Assembly (NCBI GenBank): GCA_001579985.1
Contig: LRSR01006909.1
Span: 1 to 25,762, forward strand
Reading direction: 5' to 3'
Length of the DNA stretch: 25,762 nt
Source of the DNA: Hypsibius dujardini
Lineage: Eukaryota; Tardigrada; Eutardigrada; Parachela; Hypsibiidae
Shown: piece by piece, positions 1 through 10,573 of the stretch
Layout: each line of letters starts with the position of its first letter
Position numbering within the stretch: the stretch's first letter is position 1
Notes under the pieces: generated by a model
What the model saw: the letters and a program-made list of their open reading frames with translations, nothing else
Database searches by the model: none
Told to the model about the DNA's origin: nothing
Position numbers and translations under genes: made by a program

Positions 1-176
1 CTGATAAGTCTCCAGTTTGGTCCTGCCTGTTTATTTGTTGTGTCTATTTGCTGTTTTGTCTGTCTGTCTGTTGTCTGTCTGTCTTATTTTTCTTGTGATG
101 AATTGAATCTGTCTGCTGCGGGTCTCTGTCTCTTCATTATGTATTTGTTCGAATATCTCCATTCGCTTCTTTACAG

Positions 177-392
177 TCCGAGAATGAGACTGCCAAGGAA
201 GTGGTTGCAATTGTGCTGGAGGCGGAGAACCAGTACCAGACGGGCGTCTCCGAGAACTACAGCACCATGTCTGAGACCACTTTCAAGGCGCTGCGCCGCC
301 AACTTCCACTGACCAGGACCAAAATCGACTGGGGCAAGATCACCGGCTACCGGATTGGCAACGAAATTGGTGGCAAGGGAGACCTGAAGTGA
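177..392 (+). CDS. CAPZA: F-actin-capping protein subunit alpha, C-terminal exon (partial)
   Basis: This is the last coding exon of the alpha subunit of the CapZ heterodimer, which caps barbed ends of actin filaments in the cytoplasm. It follows a TTTACAG acceptor (171-176), is in phase 0, and encodes 71 residues ending at TGA 390-392. The stretch containing [19 protein letters not shown] and then TKIDWGKI matches the alpha-subunit C-terminus from memory (human: [23 protein letters not shown]), the amphipathic tentacle that contacts actin. The tail after the IDW motif reads [15 protein letters not shown], a few residues longer than the human end. The rest of the gene lies to the left of the window. 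The family call is secure; the paralogue (1, 2 or single invertebrate copy) cannot be told. Confidence 0.93.
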   Translation, partial: SENETAKEVVAIVLEAENQYQTGVSENYSTMSETTFKALRRQLPLTRTKIDWGKITGYRIGNEIGGKGDLK

Positions 393-1650
393 GGCAGTAA
401 GCGCAACACACTACAACAAACCATGGTCCGTCTTTCGTTCTTCCACATCACACAGAGACGCCCTCCCCGGATTGTACCCGCGCCTTCGTCTGGTTCTTGT
501 TTTTTTTCTACTGACCGTGCTTTTATCTTCTTGTTCTTGGTTTTCTTTTCGCGCTGCTCGCTGAGAACTAGTTAAGGAAATCTACCGGAAAACTGGTTCT
601 CTCTAACTTGATGAGTTTTTCGTTTGTTATTCTTACCCCCTCACCCCGACTTGGCTAGTTGGATCCATGTTTTTTACCCCATCCTATCTTTACGATGAAG
701 AGTTGAATTGCCAGTGTCCATAATCTTTGACCTCGTTGGTGACCGACAACGTCTACGACTTTCCTTCGCGATGACGGCGGGCAAATCTATCAGCACGACC
801 GATTGCTGCTGACACCAAACCCGACTAAGCGCTTCTTCACACATACATCAGATGTCTGGCCCGATTTCTGACTCACTTCACGTGACGAAATTTTGTGGCT
901 GCTGCTTTTCGCGCTGTCTTCAGTGGTCTTCTTGAGGTCATACGGCGGCGACTTGATCGCTCAAATACAATCTGCAGAAGGCAAACATCGATAACGTCTT
1001 GCTTTTTCTCCGGAAACGCGGTCGGTGACACGGCCACTTTTTCTCCTGATTCTTCGCAATCACACCGAGACAAGGCAGACATCAACATCAACAACAACGA
1101 ATGCTCTTGTTTGTGTGCTAGAAAAAATATTTCGGGAAGACAACTGAAAGCTTAATCTTTCTTACTTGCTTGACCAGTTGAGCAGCGCCACCTGCGCTAA
1201 TTCCCTCTACGAATATATGGATAAAAAATTAATCAGTTGCAGCTGTTACAATGATCACTGTTAATGTTGTCCATAAATCTGCACTTATGGAAGTTCCAGC
1301 AAGCCGGAAACTGAGATAGCTTTAAGAGGTACTAAGAAATTTCAAACTAGAAGACTTTTAATTGATTTCAATGAATCAACAATCAACTGCTGAATTATAC
1401 CTTAAACCGTCGGTAAATGCAATCAGTGACTACAATACAATGCAGCTACCTAGGCAGCTGTTCCTAAAAAATGCTCGACATGTTGCTCAAACGCATCTTC
1501 CTGCAGCTATAAAAGATGTATGGATAATATCCTTGTTTAAAGAAAATGTTCTGTTTGAGTCGATCCTCTGCGCTAATCAAACAATCGATCGTTGAACAAC
1601 TGCCCAGCGTCGCTTGCAATGGCCGTAAACAGTTGCTACACCCCCTTTGC
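393..1650. other. CAPZA 3' UTR and intergenic stretch
   Basis: No coding exon could be supported here on either strand; open frames are short and resemble no family I know. The 3' UTR of CAPZA must begin at 393. I see no AATAAA; weaker variants lie at 1212-1217 (AATATA) and 1220-1225 (GATAAA), so the transcript end is uncertain. Confidence 0.5.
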
Positions 1651-1750
1651 CCAATCCACGAAACCGACCAATCAAGCTGTTTCCTCACAGCCAATTCAAT
1701 TCATTCACTGCGAACCAGGAATATAAACACCAGCTGACAGTTTCAGTCAG
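1651..1750 (+). promoter_or_regulatory. Candidate core promoter: three CCAAT boxes plus TATA
   Basis: CCAAT occurs at 1651-1655, 1668-1672 and 1691-1695, followed by TATAAA at 1722-1727 and pyrimidine/TCA initiator-like positions at 1743-1750. The order and spacing are those of a classical CCAAT/TATA promoter, about 385 bp before the TBC1D25 start codon and on the same strand. Assignment to TBC1D25 is inference; an intervening 5' noncoding exon is possible. Confidence 0.45.
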
Positions 1751-2130
1751 AGTGCAATCGATCCTTTTCTGTTCTCACTTCTTCAGGCAGGCCTTAGACA
1801 GAGAAAATATATTTCTTCTATGTTTCTTCTAATTAATGACCATGCCTAATCTTCAACATCCTCCGGCTTCATCATCACCACAGGCTCTGATGACCATCTT
1901 CTCATCGAATCTCACGCTGCTGCTATCTTACTGTGTCTGTGTCTGCTGGCAGACTGGTTATCGCAACTGAGAAAAGGCCAGCCACACAGTTCACTGCTGC
2001 TGCTCAGTGCTGGAGAAGTCATCAAACTGTGTGTGTGAGTGTGATTACATCGAGAAATTTCCCCGAGAGTACAGGTGGACTTCAGCCGGATTGTGTGCGA
2101 GGAATTTTGTGCTGGGAGGACGGCAGAATA

Positions 2131-5100
2131 ATGTCCGACGTCTTTGCTCTCCACGAAATGGCCGACGCGGTGAAGGTGAAGATAAAGGTAAGCTGCTGGC
2201 AGTGGAGTGGATTAATTTTTTAATCTGTTTGTTCTACGGTGTTCGTGTGTGTTTCTGTGTTGCCATATGTTTTGTTGACATAACAGCGGCATTCTCGGCC
2301 AAGTGCAGCCGACGGGCTCCTTGGACGCCATGGTGAAGAGGCCAGACTTGGTTGGATCGTTTGATGAGATCCCATTTGCATGTGCTGTGCGGTGGTTTTG
2401 TTCACCAATTTATGATTTATTGAGAAATTTTGGGTGTTTGAAGCATTAACATTTTTTTGCGAGGAATTCCAGGAGGCCGATAGGATTTTTTGGGATGACG
2501 GATCGAGGAGATAAACTAAATCTGCCAAGTTCGGCCATGTTGCCCGCTGGAGTGTGCGGTCAAGTGGCCAAACTTGGCTGGTAAACTGATTTTGTCGAAA
2601 TTACGTAAAATATTGTATGGTTATGTTCGTGAATTTGAGATTTATTGGAAGAAAACTCATTTTTTGAATCAGAATTGTTCAGCGGGAGAAATTCGGGGAG
2701 GTAAAAGGTTTTGTTTGGGGACGGAATGGGAGGTTAGCGAAATGAGGCAAGTTTGGCCAAACTGGCTGTGAGTTTCACGATGAAGTGGCCAGACTTGGCT
2801 GGAACAGCTGTGGTTTCCTCTTATCAGATGCTTTGTGTGTGTTGTCCTTCGTTTTTGTGTACTGCTTGGAGGAAGGGTGTCACATTGCTTGAGAAACGCC
2901 AACGGGATTGATTCGTGAGGAAGCGGAGGAAGATCACGAAGGAAGTCTCGGAAGAGGTCGTTGGCTGCCGAACGGAAAGTTGCCGCACCAGCATTGGAAT
3001 AAGATCGCCTTCACATCGCGTCAGGCATCAAATACATTGGTCAAGTTGTTCGTCTGTAGTATTCTGGACGCGATGGGCATTCGAACGAAGAGTGCGTGCG
3101 GAGATGACTGAGAGGAAGGTGCCGGTGGATGTTCAACCGTCTTCCACCGAGTCGTAACGGCTCCGGATGTGAAAAACAATTTGGCATTACTCCTGCTGGG
3201 GAATCTCTCTCTGCCGACCGACAACTGCGACATCCGGACCCAGCACGAACGCTATTGAAGGACTTCGTTTTGATGGGCTTACGACGTCGTCGCGGGTAGG
3301 GGAGCCAGTACACACGAGGAGGTCTGCAACCAGCACGTTGCATGCTGCACATCTTGGAAGCTTCGTTGTCTCGAACGATGTCTGACACGATGTCTGACAC
3401 GAACACGCGCCGGCGAGCTAAGTACGCCGACACGTGCCAGTCCGGGAGCTGGAGATCCGACCTGGACGGTAATCGAATATCCCTCGCGATTCTTCTTTTT
3501 GGCAAGCTAATTTTTCTTAACGGCAATTTGACTTGTCCCCATCGGAAAAAACAACATTCTTTGCTGACTTGCCACCTGGCTGAACACCCTTCTGCATCCA
3601 CTACATCACCGTCATCGGCGAATTTGCAAGTGCCTGGAGCGGGAACCCCGGAGAGACGTCATTGACTTTTAGCCTTGTCTCTCTCGTCCGTAAGTCGTCC
3701 CTAAGTCGTACCCCATTCTCTAGCCCATTTTTCTTTTTGATCCTACGTCGAATTTCGAGAAAAGGATCCTCCTCGACCGGGATTAGCTGTGGTCCGGTCT
3801 CGTCCAGTGCAGACGTAACGCCGTTCAGGGCAGTGTATTGTTCGCTTCACTTCTCCGAATCACCCTGGTCATTGACGACGATTAATTATTTGTCCTAACA
3901 CACTTGCTCGGTTTTAATTATTCCAGGAAAGGAAAGAAAGTTCGACATGTTTGCCTGCGGGATTTTGCTGTACGGGAGTTATCATGTTTACGCGATTACG
4001 TGTCAGTTTTTCCAAGATAATCTCCGGTCTGTGGCTGCGATGATGGCGGATATGCACTGACTGAAGGAGGCCAGCGCTGGAGAGCTGGACAGACAATTCT
4101 CCGCGACCGGGGCTGATAAGACTGGCTGGGGAAAAAGAAAAATGGCGCTGACCCGACGACCTATGCGCGGAAAATAAAGGAGGCCGAGGCAGGACAGGAC
4201 GAAATTCGATAACCGTGGTTAGGCTATCAGTCGACCCACTAAGCACAGTCCCCAGCCCCATCAGTGTCTGACTGACAAGGAAAGCGACCTTCTACCCCTG
4301 CTCCGTCAAATTTGAACTCATCCTTTGTAGTCTGGCTGGCTCGCGCACAAGCGCAGCCACCCCGGCGTGGGAGAACGATGCGCTCTGTGACCTGCGAAAA
4401 GTTGCGTCAGCGTTTTCAGCAAAAGTTCTCGTTGTTCGAGAGAGTTTCGTAAGAAATGGAATCTCACCGTTATCTTGCGTAACGACGGCGATTGTCTGGC
4501 GGGCAGAATTCGGGTATTTGACTGATTATGGCGATTACTTGATTGATTGATTGAAAGGTTGTTTCTGCCCTGGCTGACCAACTAAATTGCTCCCTGAAGC
4601 GTCTTGTCTGTTTATTTATCTGTTTGTCTGTCCATCTGTTTGTCTGGCTGTTTTCCCGGCTGTGTGACTGTCTTCTTGTCCCACTGTCTGTCTGTCTTGT
4701 CTGTCATCTGTCTGTCCATCCATCCATCCATCTCTTTGTCTGTCTGTCTGCCTGGCTGTCGGACTGTTTGTCGGTCTTCCTGTCCCACTGTCTGTCTGTC
4801 TATTTATCTGTTGGCTTATTTGTTTGCCTGCCTTTGCGTCTAGCTTCTTACTTGTATGTTTCTCTGTCTGGCGTCCGGGTGTCTTATCTTTCGGTCTGTG
4901 TGGTTTCGCTGAAAACTCTCTGAGCGCTCTTCCATTTCAGAGCAGAGAAGTTCGCTTATGCGTCTAGCTTTAATGAAGTTTTAATGCGCTTATTTTGTCC
5001 ATCCGGCCGCCGCGTCGCATGGTGTGCCGACAAAGCTGCGCATCGCGACGCTTCTTGCTTGGTCAGTTTTCTTTGTCCGTTTTCATCGCAGTCCCTGCTG

Positions 5101-7074
5101 CTTCTGCGGTTGGCCATAAACTCAAGCTGTGATAAACTTTCAAGGATCCAAGTCGTTCGTCCACTCTACTGCTCCGCAATCAATAAGCAGTCAAACCACA
5201 CAGCCAGACAGAAAGTGGTCTTGCTTGGTGTTTTGGGTCTACTCTGCCTCTGGCCTTACCGAGCAGGCAGGGAGATTGCTGTCTAGACGGCTGACCGTTT
5301 CGCTCTTGTCTGCCGGACTGATCACTGGTGGTCAGCGCGATATACAATCAGACTGCGACACACCCCCCTTTTCACGTTGTGTGTATGTAGTTGGAAAATG
5401 ATCGTCTTGGCTGTGTGCTTTGTGAGGCCTTTGTCTGGTCAAATTTAGAGAATTGATCGAACAACGCCGGCGGCGTGGTCAGTGGACACTAGTGAAATGG
5501 AACGAATGGGCATCAGTTTACGACCAACAGGTGGCGCTTTGAAATATTTATTGGCAGTCAGAGAAGCGAGTTTCCGTCGAAATTCGGTTTATATGAGCTT
5601 GAACTGTGGTGCTTTTTAGGGTTGCTGTAGCTAATTCTAGTTGCGCGTGAACTGAAGCAGATGTGAACTTTTCGTCATTTTATGGTCCGTGGAATTTACC
5701 GACTTGTTTTCCCAATGAAATTGCTAGAACTGCATCGGGTCGTGTCTGTTTGTAGGTCCTTTTCTCGAATTTTCCGCGGGTTTGTTTTTCTGTCCGATTT
5801 GCTGTCCTTCTGTCTGACTATTCATTTGTCTGTTTCTCTGTCTGTTTCTCTGTCTGTTTCTCTGTCTGTCCATCTGTCTGTCCATCTGTCTGTCATTTGT
5901 CGGTCTGTCGTCTGTCTGTTTGCCTGTTTGTCTGTCTGTCTGTATCTGTTTGTCGGCCTATCTGTCTGTCTGTCTATCCGTCTGACAGCTTTGTCTGTCT
6001 GTTTGTTAGTTGCCTGCCAGTTTTGTCTTTTGATCTACCTTTCTGTTTTCTTGTTTGTTTCACCAATTAACTGTTTTTTCTGATCAACCCGTTGCAGCAC
6101 GATGTATGAGTGCGTCAATCAGGCACAGCAGGTGTACTGGTATGACCAAAGCGCACTTTATTACGACGCCAGTTATACCGATTACAATATTTCCATTCGG
6201 TAATGCCTTGTGGCGCTTGGTTGTGTGGTCGGAATGTGTCTGTATCTCTACTGTACCATTACCTTGCTTTTGTTCGTATCGAACTCTGTAGGACAAACCA
6301 TGAAAAAACCGGTGAAAATGTCCCCAGGTTACATCTGGGCGCAGCCGTTTTAACATTGTTGTGTTCATTTTCTTGTTTCCTCACCCACGACAAGCACAGC
6401 ACACACCCGTATCACATGCTGCCTTAGCGTTACATATTTTTGCTCATTCATTTTATTCCGGCATCCTTTTAATTGCTCTATTTTTATTTCCATTTGTAGA
6501 AGTGTGACGGACCCAATTCGACGCCGGTCTACAAAAAGTTCTGCATCGACCCCCGCATCACGTCGTTCGAGGTGCTGAGGAAGCTGCTCTCGAAGGCCTT
6601 CGAGATTAAAGGGTCAGTTCCTCCGTTTCAAGGCTCTGCTTGACTTCTGAGGGCAGGGGAAGCGAGAAGGACATCGGGAAGATTTCTAGGCGGCCTTGTC
6701 GGCACGGCTGCGTAGTTGACCTGGATGGGCGGGTTAGATTAGTGAGTAATTCTTGTGTGTTTTTTTGCAGGGAATTCAGCATTAGTTACTTCACGAAGGA
6801 CGACAATAACAAGCCGTCCTATCTGTCCTTGCTATCAGATTGGGATCTGGACGCGGCGCTGCTGAGTTGCGCTGCCGATCCGTATCTGCGATTGAAGGTT
6901 GATCTGCAGCCTTTTGAAGACGGTAAGAGCTTCGTCAATTAAAGCAGACCATGACGAAAGCAGAGACAGACAGACAGACAGACAAAGAGGTAGACAGGCA
7001 GATAGACAGATAGACAGGCAGACAGGCAGGCAGCAGCAGACAGACAGGCAGACAGACAGACAGACAGACAGACA

Positions 7075-7105
<31 letters not shown>

Positions 7106-10100
7106 AAAAAAGAGAAAGACAGAGACAAACAGGAATATGGAGATGGAGAGCTAGAGCGTCAGCCCAAGACCCAGTTAGTGAAATAGACCAGCGGGAAATA
7201 GTTCAGGCAGCAGACACCCGCGCACGAGTTTTTATTGCTTCCAGCACTTTTAGTGTAATACTTTCTAAGTATTGCGAGGCTTCATTGAACTGATTAACTC
7301 TAATTTTTGGCTTCACAGGCTACGATGATTGGGATATAATTTGCCCAGTGGACGTGCCTGAAAAGTTCGGTATGCCTCATCCTCCCCCAGTTTCACCCAG
7401 CGGCCAGCCGCCGAAACCGGCGGCCGCCACCCTCTCCACGTTCGGCCGAACCATCGAACTGGTCCAGAAAGCCTTGCAAATGGCCGACTACGAAAAGGAC
7501 GAAAACCGCTTCACCAAACCACCCATGTCTGACACGGAGTACCGCAACTTTCTCGACTCTGAAGGCCGCCTGGTCCGGCCGCTGGAATTTCGCCGTTCCG
7601 TTTTCCTCGGCGGGGTCGATCACAACCTGCGGAAGTACGTGTGGCGGCTGATTCTTAACGTCTTCCCCGACGGGATGACCGGCCAAGAACGGCTCGACTA
7701 CATGAAGCGCAAGTCCGCGGAGTATACGCAGCTCCGCGACGGCTGGAAGAAACTCCTCAGCGACGGCGAGATAACGCACCAGCTGCAATTTATCACGAAT
7801 CTCGTGCGGAAGGACGTTCTTCGCACGGACCGAGGACAAAAATATTTTGCCGGCTCTGATGAGAATCGCAACGTCCTGGCGTTGTTCAACATTCTGACAA
7901 CGTATGCGATGAATCACCCGTCGGTGTCGTATTGTCAGGGCATGTCGGATCTGGCGTCACCGCTGCTGGTTGTGATGAAGGATGAGGCGCATGCCTATAT
8001 CTGCTTCTGTGGACTGATGAAGCGGTTGAAGAGGAACTTCCGGTCCGACGGACTCAGGTAACGATGTAATTTGGGATCTGTTTGTCTGTATTCCCATTTG
8101 ACTATTGACATACCTGTCTGTTATTATTATGTGTGTATTCTTGTTTGTTAGCGGGTTTCCTAGTACGTTCACCTGCCTGAATCTGTACCTGGCTGTCGGT
8201 GCCGATCTGTCTGTCTGTCTGTCCGTCTTCATCTGTCTGACATGTTGCTATTTTGTCTGTCTTCCTGTTCGTTCGTTTGCGAGTTTACTTGCCTGCATGT
8301 ATATGTCTGTGCCTCGGCCTCTTTCTGTCTGTCTGTCTGTCTGTCTTTAACTGATTGTATGTCTACCTTGCCGGTCTGTCTGATTGCTTGTTTTTTGTCT
8401 GTCCATATGAACCTACCTGAATTTCTGTCTGTATATATCTCCGTCTCTCCCAATTTGTTACGGTCCGGTTATATTTAGACTCGTAAGTCTTCACCGACAT
8501 CTTCGTTTGTTTTTAGCATGACCACCAAGTTCGACCACCTCCGAAAACTGCTCAGTTTCTACGATCCCGAATTCTACAACTACCTTGTCATCAACGAATC
8601 CGACGACCTCCTCTTCTGCTACCGCTGGCTGTTGGTCGAGCTCAAACGCGAGTTCTCTTTCGACGACGCGCTGCGCGCCCTGGAGGTGATCTGGTCGTCC
8701 CTACCGCCGGATCCCCCCGTCACCGAGTTGGACCTGGCAGAACCGGAGTTTCTCCCATCGTCATCCGACGAGGACCACGCTTCCCTGGTTCGCGGGATGT
8801 CGTTGAGTGCTCATGAAAGCCGCATGCGGGACGCGGGATCCTCCAAGACCTCATCCGGGCATAGCTCTGGCCGGCCGAGCAAACGCGGCAGTGTCAGCGG
8901 CGACGGCGATGACCAGTCCTCGCACACCTCCTCGTCGGATGATTCGTCCGAGTTTCAACTGCTCAACTGTTCGTTGACGGAGAATCTGGAGAAGCAATTG
9001 GCGTATTTGGACGTGGCATCGCGGACGAGGAATCCCTCGGACGGTGGCGGTATCAGGACACGGAATTCGTCGGCGCTGTCACGGTGCTCGGAGCCTTCAC
9101 CGCGATCGTCTTCAGTGATGAGCATGGAGCATACTCTTACAGATTCCAAGGTTAGTCTCTGAATTAGACGATTCGAATAAAGAAATATGATTAAGTTTTT
9201 ATGTAATACGTTGTAGTATTTTTAGTGAAGATTGTGTGAAGGAGTTATCTACGATTTAAATTATTAAATTTTTCGCTCCAGTTTGTCCTATTTAATATAA
9301 AATCCGAGCCAAGTGTCGTTCCCAGAAAAATTATTTGTTTTCACTTCATCCTGTTTGATAATGGTCAAGTCAGAAATTATTCAAATCAAAATTGAACGAT
9401 TTTTCCCTGATTAAATTATTAATTAAACGTTTTTGATGGCTTTAATTTCATTCTGTTTAATTATCATTCAAATTATAATTGTACGATTTCCCCTTAAATA
9501 CATTTTTAAATTTTTTTGATTTGTTTTGAATTCCTCCAGTTTAAATAAACTCCAGTCAGAAATCGAGTCAAGGCCGAACCGTCTCAGATGCCAACTAGAA
9601 GTCAGATATTTTCACTAATTTCTCCTCTTTCAGGTCGATAGACTCGCCCTTCCGACCAACACTACCACAGCCGGCTCCACCATGCCGCGCAACAACTCTG
9701 ACCTCTCCGACGGCGGCGTCCGTTCCGTCAGCTCCGCCGAGGCGTCCCCCACCCTCGAACGCATCCCCGTCAAATGGCCCCACTCCATCATGGACTCTGG
9801 TGTAGACGCCTCGGTCACGCTGGCGAACAACTCCCACGGTGGTCGCAGCTCGATCCTCCCGCCGCCGCACGAGCTCGGGGACGGCAACCCCTTCCTCATG
9901 TTCGTCTGCTTGACCATCCTCCTGCAGCACCGCGACATCATCCTCTCCAACCGGATGCAGCACCATTTTGAGCTGGCCATGCACTTTGACAAGATGATCA
10001 AGCGGCACAATCTCCCCAAGATCCTCATGCACGCGCGCAGCATGTTCGCCGACTACCTCAAGGCCCAGCAGCGGGAGCAGCAGCTGCGGGAGGAAGACGA

Positions 10101-10131
10101 ACTTGGCTCGGATGATGCGCACATGTTTTGA
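2131..10131 (+). CDS. TBC1D25: TBC1 domain family member 25 (OATL1-type Rab GAP), six exons
   Basis: Coding exons are 2131-2187, 6500-6612, 6771-6922, 7319-8057, 8517-9150 and 9634-10131; all introns are GT-AG and the join is 2193 nt, 730 residues (human about 690). Residues 14-105 form the PB1-like N-terminal domain (SLLSDWDLD is kept). W112-D-I-I115 matches the LC3-interacting region by which OATL1 sits on autophagosomes. The TBC domain spans about 211-413: the arginine finger is in DVLRTD (R276, with D273) and the glutamine finger in SYCQGMSD (Q314), so catalysis looks intact. A serine-rich linker (430-640) leads to the conserved C-terminal block from N650 (NPFLMFVCLTILLQHRD). The known mammalian role is inactivating RAB33B and related Rabs during autophagosome-lysosome fusion. 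The ATG at 2131 opens the frame 19 codons before exon 2; an extra upstream exon is not excluded. Confidence 0.95.
2334..2802. repeat. Diverged tandem duplication, period about 225 bp
   Basis: A 21-22 bp block of the form GAAGTGGCCAGACTTGGCTGG recurs at 2334-2355, 2561-2581 and 2782-2802 (offsets 227 and 221). The DNA between the blocks is also alignable: both intervals contain GATTTATTG followed by GAAA, then a purine-rich GGAGG segment and a GCCAAGTT/GGCCA segment near the end. This is two full diverged units plus the start of a third. Confidence 0.7.
4600..4885. repeat. TCTG-rich imperfect tetranucleotide tract
   Basis: TGTCTG repeats interrupted by CCATC and other variants, in TBC1D25 intron 1, sense orientation TCTG. 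Long apparent frames here read Leu/Ser/Val/Cys-rich low-complexity peptides and are not genes. Confidence 0.85.
5524..5537 (+). promoter_or_regulatory. CTCF-like motif, forward
   Basis: CCAACAGGTGGCGC fits the vertebrate/fly CTCF core CCANNAGRKGGCRS at every position. Whether this organism's CTCF binds here is not shown by sequence. Confidence 0.35.
5810..6012. repeat. TCTG-rich imperfect tetranucleotide tract
   Basis: Dense TGTCTGTTTC and TGTCTGTC repeats in TBC1D25 intron 1, same orientation as the tract at 4600-4885. Confidence 0.85.
6958..7130. repeat. CAGA tetranucleotide tract in TBC1D25 intron 3
   Basis: Near-continuous ACAG/CAGA repeats, about 170 bp, on the coding strand of intron 3 (6923-7318). 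The orientation is opposite to the TCTG tracts in introns 1 and 4, so the pre-mRNA copies are complementary. Confidence 0.9.
8195..8435. repeat. TCTG-rich tract in TBC1D25 intron 4
   Basis: Repeats of TGTCTG, purest at 8205-8223 and 8325-8346, in intron 4 (8058-8516). It is complementary to the CAGA tract of intron 3. Confidence 0.85.
9176..9181 (+). promoter_or_regulatory. AATAAA just inside TBC1D25 intron 5
   Basis: A canonical poly(A) hexamer lies 26 nt after the exon 5 donor (GTTAGT at 9151). Reading through the donor adds three codons and TGA at 9160-9162, before the hexamer. It could end a short isoform; use is not shown by sequence. Confidence 0.35.
9240..9560. repeat. AT-rich segment with weak internal repetition
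   Basis: In TBC1D25 intron 5. Blocks containing ACGATTT followed by TTAAAT-rich DNA recur, clearest around 9396 and 9483, with TTTCANTNCATNCTGTTTAAT-like segments before them. The copies are strongly diverged. Confidence 0.35.
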
Positions 10132-10304
10132 CGAAAAGAAGAAAGACAGACAGGGTGCTTGTTTACGCGTTCCGGTTTCCTAAACTTCTGGCTGGGTGTT
10201 TTTTTAAACGGGAAAAATGAGCTTGTGTGGCTTGTATGGCACTTTTTGTTTTATCCGCTGTCGGTTTATACTCTCCCCTTCTCTCCTCTTCTCTCTCACT
10301 GGGT

Positions 10305-10327
10305 ACACACACACACACACACACACA
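10305..10327. repeat. AC dinucleotide microsatellite
   Basis: Perfect alternating A and C over 23 bp inside the inferred TBC1D25 3' UTR. Confidence 0.95.
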
Positions 10328-10567
10328 TAATCGCACATACCGCTCTTTCTGCCGCGGACTGGGAAGCGGGACCTTCCAGGATACACACATCTACCGGGGT
10401 TTTCGCTGCCCACACACCGCTTGGCCTGCGTGTTTTTCTCCTTTGGTTGCGTTCGTTCGTTCCCTTCTTTTTTTGACTAAATCTGTGATCGTTTAGAGTC
10501 CATTTGTGATCCATTATCATTATATGCAAGTATGAACGCAGAGAAACGCGCGAAATTTGATCTGAAA

Positions 10568-10573
10568 AATAAA
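10568..10573 (+). terminator. Poly(A) signal AATAAA, likely TBC1D25 3' end
   Basis: First AATAAA found downstream of the TBC1D25 stop, implying a 3' UTR of about 450-460 nt that includes a 23-bp AC dinucleotide run at 10305-10327. Confidence 0.6.

Larger units (their letters stand above)
2188..6499 (+). other. TBC1D25 intron 1 (4.3 kb), repeat-rich
   Basis: The intron is bounded by donor GTAAGC and acceptor TTTGTAG. It contains a diverged tandem duplication (2334-2802), a 12-bp direct repeat (3376-3399), TCTG-rich tracts and a CTCF-like motif (5524-5537). The longest open frame (minus strand, 3041-3601, 186 codons) is arginine-rich and resembles nothing I know, so I do not call it a gene. 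Confidence 0.8.

Noticed and set aside
3041-3601. A 186-codon minus-strand frame inside TBC1D25 intron 1.
   Set aside because: Arginine- and serine-rich, no recognised domain, overlaps comparable frames on the other strand, and lies in GC-richer noncoding DNA. RNA-seq would be needed to revive it.
4604-4923. Cys/Leu/Ser/Val-rich frames resembling membrane proteins, here and at 5682-6083, 8105-8478, 16040-16389, 16742-17015 and 20390-20656.
   Set aside because: All are translations of TCTG/CAGA simple repeats lying in introns or next to exons of the real genes.
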